A stretch of 31,410 bases of DNA from QYQD01 sp040754095 (GTDB lineage Bacteria > Desulfobacterota > QYQD01). The notes under the pieces were generated by a model. The model was not told the DNA's origin. It saw nothing but the letters and a program-made list of their open reading frames with translations, and did not search any database. This document shows, piece by piece, positions 24,229 through 31,410 of the stretch (position 1 is the stretch's first letter; the number at the start of each line of letters is the position of its first letter). The stretch spans positions 1 to 31,410 of the forward strand of contig JBFMFO010000029.1 of NCBI GenBank assembly GCA_040754095.1, read 5' to 3'. A program made the position numbers and the translations under genes.

Positions 24229-25308
24229 TTAGCCTGATTGTCCCATGAGCCGTTCGAGTACAGCCAGCACTCGATCTGTTGATCCAAAAAATTCCGCGCA
24301 AAGCTTACGATCTCCAGTTTTCGGATCTCCAGCAGCTAGTCCTTCCTCAATAACTCGTGCAAATTCCGCGAGTTCTCTTACTTCAACTCCAAAACGCAAC
24401 GGAATCGAATTGTCGGAAATATTCTTGAATTCAGGAAATCCCAATCTAATACAAAATTTTCCGGCAAGATATGCCTCAACAAGGGCCATCGAATCAAACC
24501 CGATAAAAACCTGATTTTCTCTCAAAGATTGATTCCAGCTTTGATGGTCGTATTCCACCCCGAGCGGCAATGATTCCGGGCATCTCTCTTTAGGATGCAT
24601 CCTGATCCGGATTTCGGCCCCTCCCTCCCCTGAAAACAGGGATGATATAAGATCAGTTAACCGGTCGATTAAACGGTAACCTTCCACTTTGGAAAAAAAA
24701 ATTCCCTTAAAACTCCGATCCGCAGTATTCGGCTGCGAAACCAGCAAAATGCGCTTGAATTCCCCGCCGGCTCCGCTCCAGTCCTCGCGGCAGATTTCCT
24801 CAAGATGAGGATGCCCTACTGTATGTATTTCTGCGGCTTGACCATCTAGAATTTCTAAAAGCCTCTGACGTGAAAAATCGTCTATACAACAAATATGATC
24901 GGGCAAAAAATCCGGGCTCTCCTCCCTAAAAAACCGATCAAAACCTTTCCAGTGGTCGAATACACCTATGACCGGTATTCCCAGTTTCTTGCCTGAAAAG
25001 ATCAAATGAGAATTGGTTAGATCAAGATAGGGAGAACTCGTAGTGCAGAAAATATAATCAATGCGCTCTGAGCGTAGAAATTTCGTCCAGTCATCGATAG
25101 ATACGGGAGGATTTCCTATCAGTTCTTTCAACGAAACAAAGGGAATTTCATTTTTTTGAAATAATGATTCAGAAAGGGGGTGAACGATAAGGAGAACATT
25201 CGGGATATCCTCTTTATGGAACAGGGTCTTGATTACGGGCGTAGTGAATTTTGCCCCTCCCTGATCCTGCACATAGAGAAGCAACTTTTTATTCACCGAC
25301 AGCGCCAA
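24229..25308 (-). CDS. GT-B-fold glycosyltransferase or epimerase-like protein
   Basis: A 359-residue protein that I do not recognise closely. It has alternating beta/alpha segments, with LLLYVQDQGGAKFTTPVI at the N-terminus, GIPVIGVFDHW in the middle, IRMHPKE, and FIGFDSMALVEAYLAGKFC near the end. These features resemble GT-B enzymes such as CDP-glycerol or polysialyl-type transferases and, more distantly, UDP-GlcNAc 2-epimerases (NeuC). There is no signal peptide. The start is TTG with GGAG six bases upstream. It sits immediately before neuB, the place where neuC often lies. A NeuC-like role would fill a gap in the pathway but lacks direct motif support. Transfer of a sugar to the growing unit is the safer call. 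Confidence 0.55.
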   Translation of the reverse strand: MALSVNKKLLLYVQDQGGAKFTTPVIKTLFHKEDIPNVLLIVHPLSESLFQKNEIPFVSLKELIGNPPVSIDDWTKFLRSERIDYIFCTTSSPYLDLTNSHLIFSGKKLGIPVIGVFDHWKGFDRFFREESPDFLPDHICCIDDFSRQRLLEILDGQAAEIHTVGHPHLEEICREDWSGAGGEFKRILLVSQPNTADRSFKGIFFSKVEGYRLIDRLTDLISSLFSGEGGAEIRIRMHPKERCPESLPLGVEYDHQSWNQSLRENQVFIGFDSMALVEAYLAGKFCIRLGFPEFKNISDNSIPLRFGVEVRELAEFARVIEEGLAAGDPKTGDRKLCAEFFGSTDRVLAVLERLMGQSG

Positions 25309-25314
25309 GGAATT

Positions 25315-25318
25315 CTCC
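25315..25318 (-). promoter_or_regulatory. Shine-Dalgarno deciding a TTG start
   Basis: Minus-strand GGAG followed by six bases and TTG at 25308-25306. No ATG is available nearby in this frame before the first beta strand, so the TTG is taken as the start of the GT-B-like gene. Confidence 0.55.
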
Positions 25319-25379
25319 AGAGGAATAGTATGGTATCCGTGTTTCTCAATTTATCCGTTTAACGTTTTGTTTCATAAGA

Positions 25380-26594
25380 TTAAACGCCCTTATATACCGA
25401 ATTGGCCAGTATTCTGCGACAATTCAATATTAAATACCGATTAGCCAAATATCCGACCGGAGCAAAACACCAACGTGCCAATCGGACCATCAAATAAACC
25501 GCCCTGCTTTTTTGCCATTTCCTGTCCTGTCCGGATTCGGGAAATTCATGTTTCATGGGTTTCAGAAATCCTGCAATGCGGTTTATTGCTTCCAACTTAG
25601 GGATTTCAGAAGGTATGCTGTATCCAGCCGCTTTGGCGGCATTTGAAAATAGACTGCAAATCCAAATAAATTCGAATTCGGTCAAGTTTTCCAGATAATC
25701 TCTCTCATGCTTTGCGGGTATAATTCGCCCGTCACTGCTTTTCCCAGAGCTTAGATTGGAATAATGAGGCTGGCCTAAGAAAGTCGGACAGATTAGGACA
25801 TCACTATATTGTATCCCGCAGAACTCAGCGAACCGCCTCATGGTCTTCTGCGGATTCTCTCTCAAGTCCTCCAAGGACAAATGAAGCACACCTAAATCAT
25901 TTCTGTATTTTTCCAGCCATTCGAAAGTCCAGAAAATAGGAGAAATGGCCGTCTCCAGCAATCCCCAACGACATCTATTATTGGCCGCTCCAGGCCTATA
26001 TACGGAGCATTTATCCCTGCCGCTTAGTTCAGCCCCTTTGAAGTAGAAGCTTTTTGTGGATACATACGTATCTATTGGATTGCGAGTTAATACTATAGCC
26101 TTACACTGCGGGAAATCCAAAAGTGGTTCTGCTGTAGGCTGGTTCAAAGTTACAAACCAGCATTCTGGCTCCGGGATCTCTTTTAAGCTTTTTTGATAAG
26201 CGTATATTACAAGTTGCAGGAATTCTTTACGGGATAACTCTTCGGATGCAAACGAATAGATGACTTTATGGAAAGTTTCAGCATGAATAAGCCCGGTTGA
26301 GTATTTCCTGCTCCCAAGATCTCCGTCGTAAACGGTCCCGATGTGCTGAAACACTCCCAGCCTTTCATAGTATTCAAACAGCTCGGATGTCTTGCACGGC
26401 TTGCCGAAACGTTTTGATGCGTTCCTGCCTAGAATATAGTAGGAAAATTCGAACGGCCAAACCAGGACTTGGGCGTTACCGTCAACCAGACTTCGAAATA
26501 GTGTCGAACCGCACCGACCGCTTCCAAACGAGAAAATCGGCCGTTCCAAGTAGGGGTTTTTCCTTATGATCTCATTTAACTTGGCATTCGCCAT
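25380..26594 (-). CDS. PAPS-dependent sulfotransferase-family protein (large)
   Basis: A 404-residue sulfotransferase-family protein. FSFGSGRCGSTLFRSL (residues 21-36) is the 5'-phosphosulfate-binding loop, and AIVLTRNPIDTYVSTKSFYF carries the Arg and Ser of the 3'-phosphate site. A region around YNLSSGKSSDG may be the later glycine-rich PAPS loop. The C-terminal 60 residues are basic and hydrophobic (WCFAPVGYLANRYLIL) and may associate with the membrane. The ATG has GGGAG six bases upstream. It lies between the ABC exporter and the GT-B-like gene, so it may sulfate a lipid-linked glycan before export. The acceptor is unknown; no cysD/N/C-type PAPS synthesis genes are present. Confidence 0.82.
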   Translation of the reverse strand: MANAKLNEIIRKNPYLERPIFSFGSGRCGSTLFRSLVDGNAQVLVWPFEFSYYILGRNASKRFGKPCKTSELFEYYERLGVFQHIGTVYDGDLGSRKYSTGLIHAETFHKVIYSFASEELSRKEFLQLVIYAYQKSLKEIPEPECWFVTLNQPTAEPLLDFPQCKAIVLTRNPIDTYVSTKSFYFKGAELSGRDKCSVYRPGAANNRCRWGLLETAISPIFWTFEWLEKYRNDLGVLHLSLEDLRENPQKTMRRFAEFCGIQYSDVLICPTFLGQPHYSNLSSGKSSDGRIIPAKHERDYLENLTEFEFIWICSLFSNAAKAAGYSIPSEIPKLEAINRIAGFLKPMKHEFPESGQDRKWQKSRAVYLMVRLARWCFAPVGYLANRYLILNCRRILANSVYKGV

Positions 26595-26636
26595 GGTATA
26601 CTCCCGGACAAATCCAGAGGCATTTTTCGATACATT

Positions 26637-28445
26637 TCATGAGGCCGTCCAAGCCTCTTTACGGGGATTTCCAAACTGAAGCTCATAAAAAGACCTGTAA
26701 CGCCCTCCATATTCTATCAGGGCTTCGTGATTACCGGCTTCTATTATTCTTCCGCCTTCCAGAAAAAAGATCTCGTCAGCATTCACAATTGTAGACAGGC
26801 GGTGCGCTATGATCACCAATGTTCTTGTCATTCGAAGTCGTTCCATGGCTAATTGGATATACCTTTCAGATTCGCTGTCTAAAGCGCTGGTAGCTTCATC
26901 CAGGATCAGAATCGCGGGATTTTTCAGCAGCACACGAGCCAGAGCAATCCGTTGCTGTTGGCCTCCGGAAAGGGTGATACCCCTGTCACCTACAACGGCA
27001 TCATAACCCCGTGGTAAGGCAATAATAAAATCATGCGCATATGCCAATGTGGCTGCTTTTATAACCTCCTCTCGGCTGGCGTCCGGTCTGCCGTATAGAA
27101 TGTTGGCATAAATCGTCTCGTTGAAAATGAAAGGATGCTGTTCAACACATCCTATTTGCCTCCTCCAGCTTGCTATCCCAATCTCCTCTTTTAAAACCCT
27201 CCCGTCTATCAGGATACGACCCTCCGAGGGGTCGTGATATCGCATGATCAAGTCAGCCAGAGTTGTCTTGCCGGCCCCGGAACTTCCAACCAGCGCGACG
27301 GTTTTGCCCCGTTTTATAACCATGTCTATATCTCTTAAGACATATTCTTCTGTCTCATTATATCTGAAAGATACATGCTCCAGTCGAATATCCCGTTCAA
27401 ATTGGGGGAATTCCCGCAAGCTGTCCGGAAGATAGTGTTTGTCGGAAGTATCGATCAATTCATGGACCTTACTTATGTGGGGCATATATTCTTTTATCCC
27501 TAAAATACATTTATTCATACTCTTTACCTGTGGAACCAGTTGTACAAAGATAAATAGAACGGTTATCAGAGGAGCAAGAGATACATCCCAGATGTTTACA
27601 GCTACCAAAAGCGCAACGATTAAAGTCAAAGATAAAAAACTTTCGAGCTGCAAAGCGGAAATTACCTTGCCATCCATAATTGAAATCGCGTACTTTCTGA
27701 ACTGGTTTACAAAATCATTGTATTCTTTCCTGTGCCCGTCTTCATTATTGTAATTTTTTACCGTTTTTATGCCGGATAAGACATCATTAAGATAACAATG
27801 AATGCGATCAATAATTTTCTTCTGTTCATATGCTCTCTGTTGCACTGCCCTTGATTTGGCACCCAGAAGTACCAGGGAAGCCAACCCTATAAGTATTAAA
27901 AGGAATGTCATCTTCAGCGAGACAAGGCAACCCGTAATGAAATAGATTACTATAAGGAATCCTGCTTTTATCAATCCGGTCAAGTTGTCGACAACCCCCC
28001 CTCCACTCGTAGCGGAAGTGAATTGCGTAGCCACAAGATCACCTACCTTTTGCTTGTAGTAATAAGCGAGTGGCAGGTTCATCAAATTATCAAACATGCT
28101 CTTTTGCAGATTTGTCGTGAACGTCGAGGTTAATACCCGGGTATAGTGATTCTGAAGCGCTTCGATGGCAATTCGGAGAAGGGTTAACCCCGCCAGGGTG
28201 ATGGTCAGGATATTAAAACTGTACGTTACTCCCAATAAAACAAAAACCCACCGTACCAAATCAGTAAAGACATTCTGCTCTTCGCCTCCTGAAAGCGACT
28301 GCATAATTGGAATCAGCATTCCTATCCCAACCCCCTGAACAGATGCCATTACGATCATCAGCATCAGGTTAAGGGCCATCAGGAGCCTGAGCGGTTTTAG
28401 ATAATGATACAGGTGTCTTGTTTCATTTATCAACTGTATATTCAT
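26637..28445 (-). CDS. ABC exporter with fused membrane and ATPase domains (MsbA/PglK-like)
   Basis: A 602-residue half-transporter that would work as a homodimer. Residues 1-320 hold about six membrane spans. The ATPase domain has Walker A GSSGAGKT (387-394), signature LSGGQ (492-496), Walker B ILILDE (512-517) and IIAHRLS as the H-loop. MsbA exports lipid A, and PglK (WlaB) flips lipid-linked oligosaccharide. With no Wzx flippase visible, a PglK-like role for the locus product is likely. The frame is open 22 codons further upstream, inside the previous gene. I chose the ATG at 28445 because it has AGGAAGG just upstream and follows the previous stop by 13 bp. Multidrug export is the less likely alternative. 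Confidence 0.88.
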   Translation of the reverse strand: MNIQLINETRHLYHYLKPLRLLMALNLMLMIVMASVQGVGIGMLIPIMQSLSGGEEQNVFTDLVRWVFVLLGVTYSFNILTITLAGLTLLRIAIEALQNHYTRVLTSTFTTNLQKSMFDNLMNLPLAYYYKQKVGDLVATQFTSATSGGGVVDNLTGLIKAGFLIVIYFITGCLVSLKMTFLLILIGLASLVLLGAKSRAVQQRAYEQKKIIDRIHCYLNDVLSGIKTVKNYNNEDGHRKEYNDFVNQFRKYAISIMDGKVISALQLESFLSLTLIVALLVAVNIWDVSLAPLITVLFIFVQLVPQVKSMNKCILGIKEYMPHISKVHELIDTSDKHYLPDSLREFPQFERDIRLEHVSFRYNETEEYVLRDIDMVIKRGKTVALVGSSGAGKTTLADLIMRYHDPSEGRILIDGRVLKEEIGIASWRRQIGCVEQHPFIFNETIYANILYGRPDASREEVIKAATLAYAHDFIIALPRGYDAVVGDRGITLSGGQQQRIALARVLLKNPAILILDEATSALDSESERYIQLAMERLRMTRTLVIIAHRLSTIVNADEIFFLEGGRIIEAGNHEALIEYGGRYRSFYELQFGNPRKEAWTAS

Positions 28446-28458
28446 GGCCTTCCTGATT

Positions 28459-29847
28459 TCAATCCTTCTTTTTCCAATCCGCCAGTATCTTGGTCGCCAT
28501 CCATAAATCAAACTCGCTATTTACCTTTATGCTTTCCCACGGAAGCATGGAAATGTGACCGATTTTCTTGCCAAGCAGCCGACCGTTTTTGAAAACGCGC
28601 GTCTTGCTGAGGTAAATGGCCCCGTTCTCCTTATATATGGCATCTCTCTCTATTCTCATGTTTCGCCTCGATTTGTGGACTGGAGAAAGCCCGAAGCGCC
28701 TGTGCCGGTAACAAAAAGCCAGCTCTTCCTGAATAGATACAACCGAATCCACATCGAATATGGCCATAGTGTCTATTGCCTTATCTATGTGTCCTGCCCT
28801 GCGTAAGGGAGTAGAAATGTACAAAACACACACTGCATCCGGCTCGTAATCTGAATCTTCTTTTAGTCTGTCCATAACATAAGTGATTGTATCCTGCACT
28901 CTCGATGTCGCCCTGGCAAATTCATCGGGGCGTTTCATCGCCACAATACCGGGAAATTGCTTTCTGGTATACTCAAGCACGCTGTCATCCTCGGAGGCAA
29001 GAACAATTTTGTCCAGCGATTTGGCCCTTTGCACTTCATCCAGGGTATACCAGATCAGTGGCTTGCCGGCCAGCTCCACAAAGGGTTCACTTTGCGAGTA
29101 TATTGATTGACCAACAACCGGAATTACTCCAAGAACTCTTGGTCTGTATCCATTCCCGTATTTGTCGATAAAAATCTTTTTGATGTTTCCGCGAGTCTCC
29201 AGGATCCTTTCCATCTTCTTGCTTAGGTTTTTACCGTGCTGCCGGTAGTAGAATAAAGGTATATTTACATTATATGGTTTGTACTTTCTTATGAACTTTA
29301 GCCACAAATCGTACCCGTCCTGACACGAAAAGGCTTCATCGTAGCCTTTGAGGTCAACCATGCATTCCTTTCGTATCATCGTGCAAGCACCATGCGCCGG
29401 CAAATCGAGCAATTCCACTTCTTCGCCGATTTTCTGTCTCCTTACCGTTTCCAGAATTTCGCCGCGTTCGTTAATATGGTAATAATCGGGATATACAAGA
29501 CCGACCTCAGGCTTGGTTTCTAATATATTCGAAAGCACCAGCAAGATATTCTCATCGAAGCAGTCGTCGGCGTCGAGTCGGATGATATATTTGCCGTTCG
29601 CCAGTCTCAATGCAATATTGATTGATACATTGAGACCTTTATTCTCCTGCTCTATTATTCTTATTCTTGGATCATTTTCATAGTTTCTCAGCAAATCCAA
29701 AGTGTTGTCGGTGGATCCATCATTAATTATTATGAGTTCCCAATCAGGGAGAGTCTGAACCAGCACACTCCTGATCGCCTGTTCCAGAAACCGCGCATAA
29801 TTGTAACATGGCATGTATACCGTAACTTTTGGGCTCGTATGGTCCAT
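28459..29847 (-). CDS. Family 2 glycosyltransferase fused to cytidylyltransferase-like domain
   Basis: A 462-residue two-domain protein. Residues 1-230 are a GT-A family 2 glycosyltransferase: TVYMPCYNYARFLEQAI, IINDGSTDNT, RLDADD (D92, D94) and GYDLWLKFIRKY. Residues about 237-460 follow the NeuA/CMP-sugar synthetase pattern, with LAGKPLIWYTLDE, KIVLASEDDSV, YISTPLRR, NGAIYL and the FDLWMA tail. The CTP-binding loop, however, is PVVGQSIYSQSEP (243-255) and lacks the Arg, Lys and Lys-Asn of R-x-G-S-K-x-x-P-x-K-N. The second domain may thus be catalytically altered, or may serve only to bind a CMP-sugar for the first. The ATG has AGGAG eleven bases upstream. It is followed by the ABC exporter after 13 bp. 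Confidence 0.82.
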   Translation of the reverse strand: MDHTSPKVTVYMPCYNYARFLEQAIRSVLVQTLPDWELIIINDGSTDNTLDLLRNYENDPRIRIIEQENKGLNVSINIALRLANGKYIIRLDADDCFDENILLVLSNILETKPEVGLVYPDYYHINERGEILETVRRQKIGEEVELLDLPAHGACTMIRKECMVDLKGYDEAFSCQDGYDLWLKFIRKYKPYNVNIPLFYYRQHGKNLSKKMERILETRGNIKKIFIDKYGNGYRPRVLGVIPVVGQSIYSQSEPFVELAGKPLIWYTLDEVQRAKSLDKIVLASEDDSVLEYTRKQFPGIVAMKRPDEFARATSRVQDTITYVMDRLKEDSDYEPDAVCVLYISTPLRRAGHIDKAIDTMAIFDVDSVVSIQEELAFCYRHRRFGLSPVHKSRRNMRIERDAIYKENGAIYLSKTRVFKNGRLLGKKIGHISMLPWESIKVNSEFDLWMATKILADWKKKD

Positions 29848-29877
29848 TAAAACAATCTCTCCTTGTCTTTGAGATAA

Positions 29878-31212
29878 TCACCAGCGTACGTCAATGGGAG
29901 TTACTCCATTTTCAGAGTATATTCGATCGACATACTGAACCCTAGAATCACTATGTCCATAAAGAGACGCTGTGAGGGACAGATAGCCTTTGGGGTATAT
30001 AAAACCGCTCTTGTCCATGAATTCGTATTCGCGCTGACTAAGGAGCTGGTCGTAGAATTCGCTTCTGGGAATCCCCAGATAGACAAAACGATCTACCTTC
30101 TTGGGACTGAGAATATCTATAAGTTTGTCCGTTAGTTTTCTGTCGGACGAAGTCTCTCCCGGAGTTCCGTATACCCAAGTGGTATACGTGGTTATCCCGT
30201 GCTCGTGCAGAATCGGAAACTTCTCTTTGAAGTCTTCTACAGTCTCATCCTTTCTCATCCTCTCTAAAACAGCGGGACTCCCGCTTTCGCACCCGATATA
30301 CAAGCCAAGACACCCGGCACGGGCCATTTTGGCAATCGCCTGTAGGGCCAGCTCTTTGACTCGGCTCTCACAAACCCATTGGAAATCGGCCCCGTTCCGA
30401 ATAATCAAGTCACAAAACTGGTCCAGCCGGTGCAGATTAGCGGTGAAATTGTCCTCCCTGAAGTAGAAGGTTTTTACGCCGTATTGCCTTGAAAGCTCGA
30501 TCATTCGGTCAAAAATATGCCTGGCCGATATGGTGTTGTAATGAGGATAGATATACTTCACTCCGCAAAAGCGACAGCGGAAGGGACAACCCCTGCTCGT
30601 GCTTATTGTAAATACGGGCGAGACATCTTTATTAAAGAGTTTCAGGCCCCAGTTGTATGGTTTCCCAAAAAACAGGTCAAAATCAGGCCAGGGAAGCCTT
30701 TCCAGATCATCAGGCTTCAGAGAAATTCCCTGAATGACCCGGTCCGTAGTGCGACCTTCAATGATATCCAGAAGAACATATTCCCCAGCGCCCATCACAA
30801 CGTGATCGAAAGTATCGGGAATGGATTCAGGCAATAGTGTAGGATGGGGTCCGCCACAGACCTGTTTGATTCCGGGATAGCTCTCTTTCAACTGTCTTGA
30901 AAGCTGGCAGGCCGGTTCAAAAGACATGGTATGAATGTACATTCCTATATAGTTGGGTTGAAATTTCGTTATATAATCATCCAAATCGAGACTAAGCTGC
31001 TCACCGATCTCTTCCTGATTTACAAATGGATTGTTTTCCACGTTGCCGCCGCCGAATGCATATAAGTCCATGATGCCGGCTTCATGGCCCTTTTGACTAA
31101 TATATGCAGCTAGATAACCAAGGCCTTGAGGGGGGCGGTTATCCCCGAAATGCAACGGTGAATAGCCTGGCTCAGGTCTTGGTGCAGTCAACAGAAGAAC
31201 CCGCTTTCTCAT
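29878..31212 (-). CDS. B12-binding-domain radical SAM protein
   Basis: A 444-residue enzyme with an N-terminal cobalamin-binding-like Rossmann domain (PPQGLGYLAAYISQKG, residues 27-42; CGGPHPTLLPE, 119-129) and a radical SAM domain whose cluster motif CPFRCRFC places ligands at C209, C213 and C216. YIGCESGSP and YTTWVYGTPGE are typical later motifs. Related proteins carry out methylation at unactivated carbon or ring rearrangements. Its place at the head of a polysaccharide operon suggests C-methylation or another radical step on a sugar or its lipid carrier, but the substrate is unknown. The ATG is preceded by AAGGA about a dozen bases away. It is the first gene of the run visible here. Confidence 0.87.
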   Translation of the reverse strand: MRKRVLLLTAPRPEPGYSPLHFGDNRPPQGLGYLAAYISQKGHEAGIMDLYAFGGGNVENNPFVNQEEIGEQLSLDLDDYITKFQPNYIGMYIHTMSFEPACQLSRQLKESYPGIKQVCGGPHPTLLPESIPDTFDHVVMGAGEYVLLDIIEGRTTDRVIQGISLKPDDLERLPWPDFDLFFGKPYNWGLKLFNKDVSPVFTISTSRGCPFRCRFCGVKYIYPHYNTISARHIFDRMIELSRQYGVKTFYFREDNFTANLHRLDQFCDLIIRNGADFQWVCESRVKELALQAIAKMARAGCLGLYIGCESGSPAVLERMRKDETVEDFKEKFPILHEHGITTYTTWVYGTPGETSSDRKLTDKLIDILSPKKVDRFVYLGIPRSEFYDQLLSQREYEFMDKSGFIYPKGYLSLTASLYGHSDSRVQYVDRIYSENGVTPIDVRW

Positions 31213-31410
31213 GACCAGTTACTTCCTTTTCTTTCAGACATGGGGAGAAGTTCCAAGAACAGCTTTTCTGGATGGAATATGCCTAGTTGGTTGCTATCAT
31301 AACATCGATAACTGATTTCTAATGCTAAAGATTATCATAACATCGATAACTATTTTACGTTTTACTCTTTGTATAAGAAAGCAAAGGAGCAACAATAGTA
31401 TCCTTAATTG
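31213..31410 (-). promoter_or_regulatory. Leader region of the operon
   Basis: This 198-bp gene-free stretch lies upstream of the first visible gene. It contains a 19-bp direct repeat (listed separately) and AT-rich sequence. No good TTGACA-N17-TATAAT pair was found, and no gene is seen. It probably carries the promoter and its control sites, unless the operon extends beyond the window. Confidence 0.4.
31295..31351. repeat. Two perfect 19-bp direct repeats, possible operator
   Basis: TATCATAACATCGATAACT occurs at 31295-31313 and again at 31333-31351, 38 bp apart start to start. Each copy contains CATAAC and GATAAC nine bases apart, giving four similar half-sites. The repeats lie 83-139 bp upstream of the first start codon, a fitting place for a regulator-binding array. 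No regulator gene is in the window. Confidence 0.65.

Noticed and set aside
28446..28511. A 22-residue N-terminal extension of the ABC exporter.
   Set aside because: It lies mostly inside the upstream glycosyltransferase gene. The ATG at 28445 has a good ribosome-binding site and a normal family start.
31295..31351. CRISPR array or transposon end.
   Set aside because: There are only two repeat copies with a 19-bp spacer and no cas or transposase gene. A regulatory direct repeat fits better.
1..31410. Insertion sequences, tRNA or rRNA genes, phage genes and defence systems.
   Set aside because: None was recognised. Every supported gene fits surface-glycan biosynthesis, and I saw no transposase, integrase or structural-RNA pattern.

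Overview
The window is one 31-kb surface-polysaccharide biosynthesis locus. All 27 supported genes lie on the minus strand, so transcription runs from the right edge (about 31.2 kb) to the left (about 0.2 kb). Spacing is tight, with many ATGA, TTGA or TAATG stop/start overlaps. That indicates long co-transcribed, translationally coupled units. Shine-Dalgarno sequences are clear at most starts, and at least four genes appear to start with TTG. The base composition is mid-GC, with a visibly AT-richer stretch around 3-5 kb. A MsbA/PglK-like ABC exporter, a Wzy-like membrane protein and nonulosonic-acid genes suggest a Gram-negative bacterium. I cannot name the taxon from the sequence alone.

Region A (31.2-24.2 kb) begins with a B12-binding radical SAM gene. 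Its leader carries a perfect 19-bp direct repeat. Next come a two-domain protein (family-2 glycosyltransferase fused to a cytidylyltransferase-like domain), an ABC exporter, a sulfotransferase and a GT-B-like protein.

Region B (24.2-15.2 kb) is the most unusual part. It holds a NeuB-type nonulosonate synthase, a D-2-hydroxyacid dehydrogenase, a cyclase/formamidase-fold metalloenzyme, a HAD phosphatase, a NeuA-type CMP-sugar synthetase, a radical SAM/SPASM enzyme, an extended SDR, a large GT-B-like surface-carbohydrate protein and a classical SDR. Together they look like a pathway for making, modifying, activating and transferring an acidic sugar.

Region C (15.1-10.6 kb) has two class I methyltransferases flanking two alkaline-phosphatase/sulfatase-superfamily proteins. 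Neither of those has the Cys-x-Pro-x-Arg sulfatase motif or a signal peptide. A REP-like perfect palindrome lies between genes here.

Region D (10.3-0.2 kb) is separated by a 293-bp gap with a possible promoter. It holds a YfhO-type membrane protein, a LegB-like 4,6-dehydratase, a sugar-nucleotidyltransferase, a DPM1-like glycosyltransferase, a DUF2304 membrane protein, a zinc-ribbon methyltransferase, a second sulfotransferase, a Wzy/WaaL-like membrane protein and another zinc-ribbon methyltransferase.

As a working model, an NDP-sugar is dehydrated (region D) and an acidic nonulosonate-like sugar is built and CMP-activated (region B). Methyl and probably sulfate or phosphate groups are added (regions A, C, D). 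Lipid-linked units are exported by the ABC protein, and they are polymerised or decorated outside by the Wzy-like and YfhO/DPM1-like proteins. No aminotransferase, NeuC-type epimerase, Wzx flippase or PAPS-synthesis gene is visible, so the set is incomplete or uses parts encoded elsewhere.
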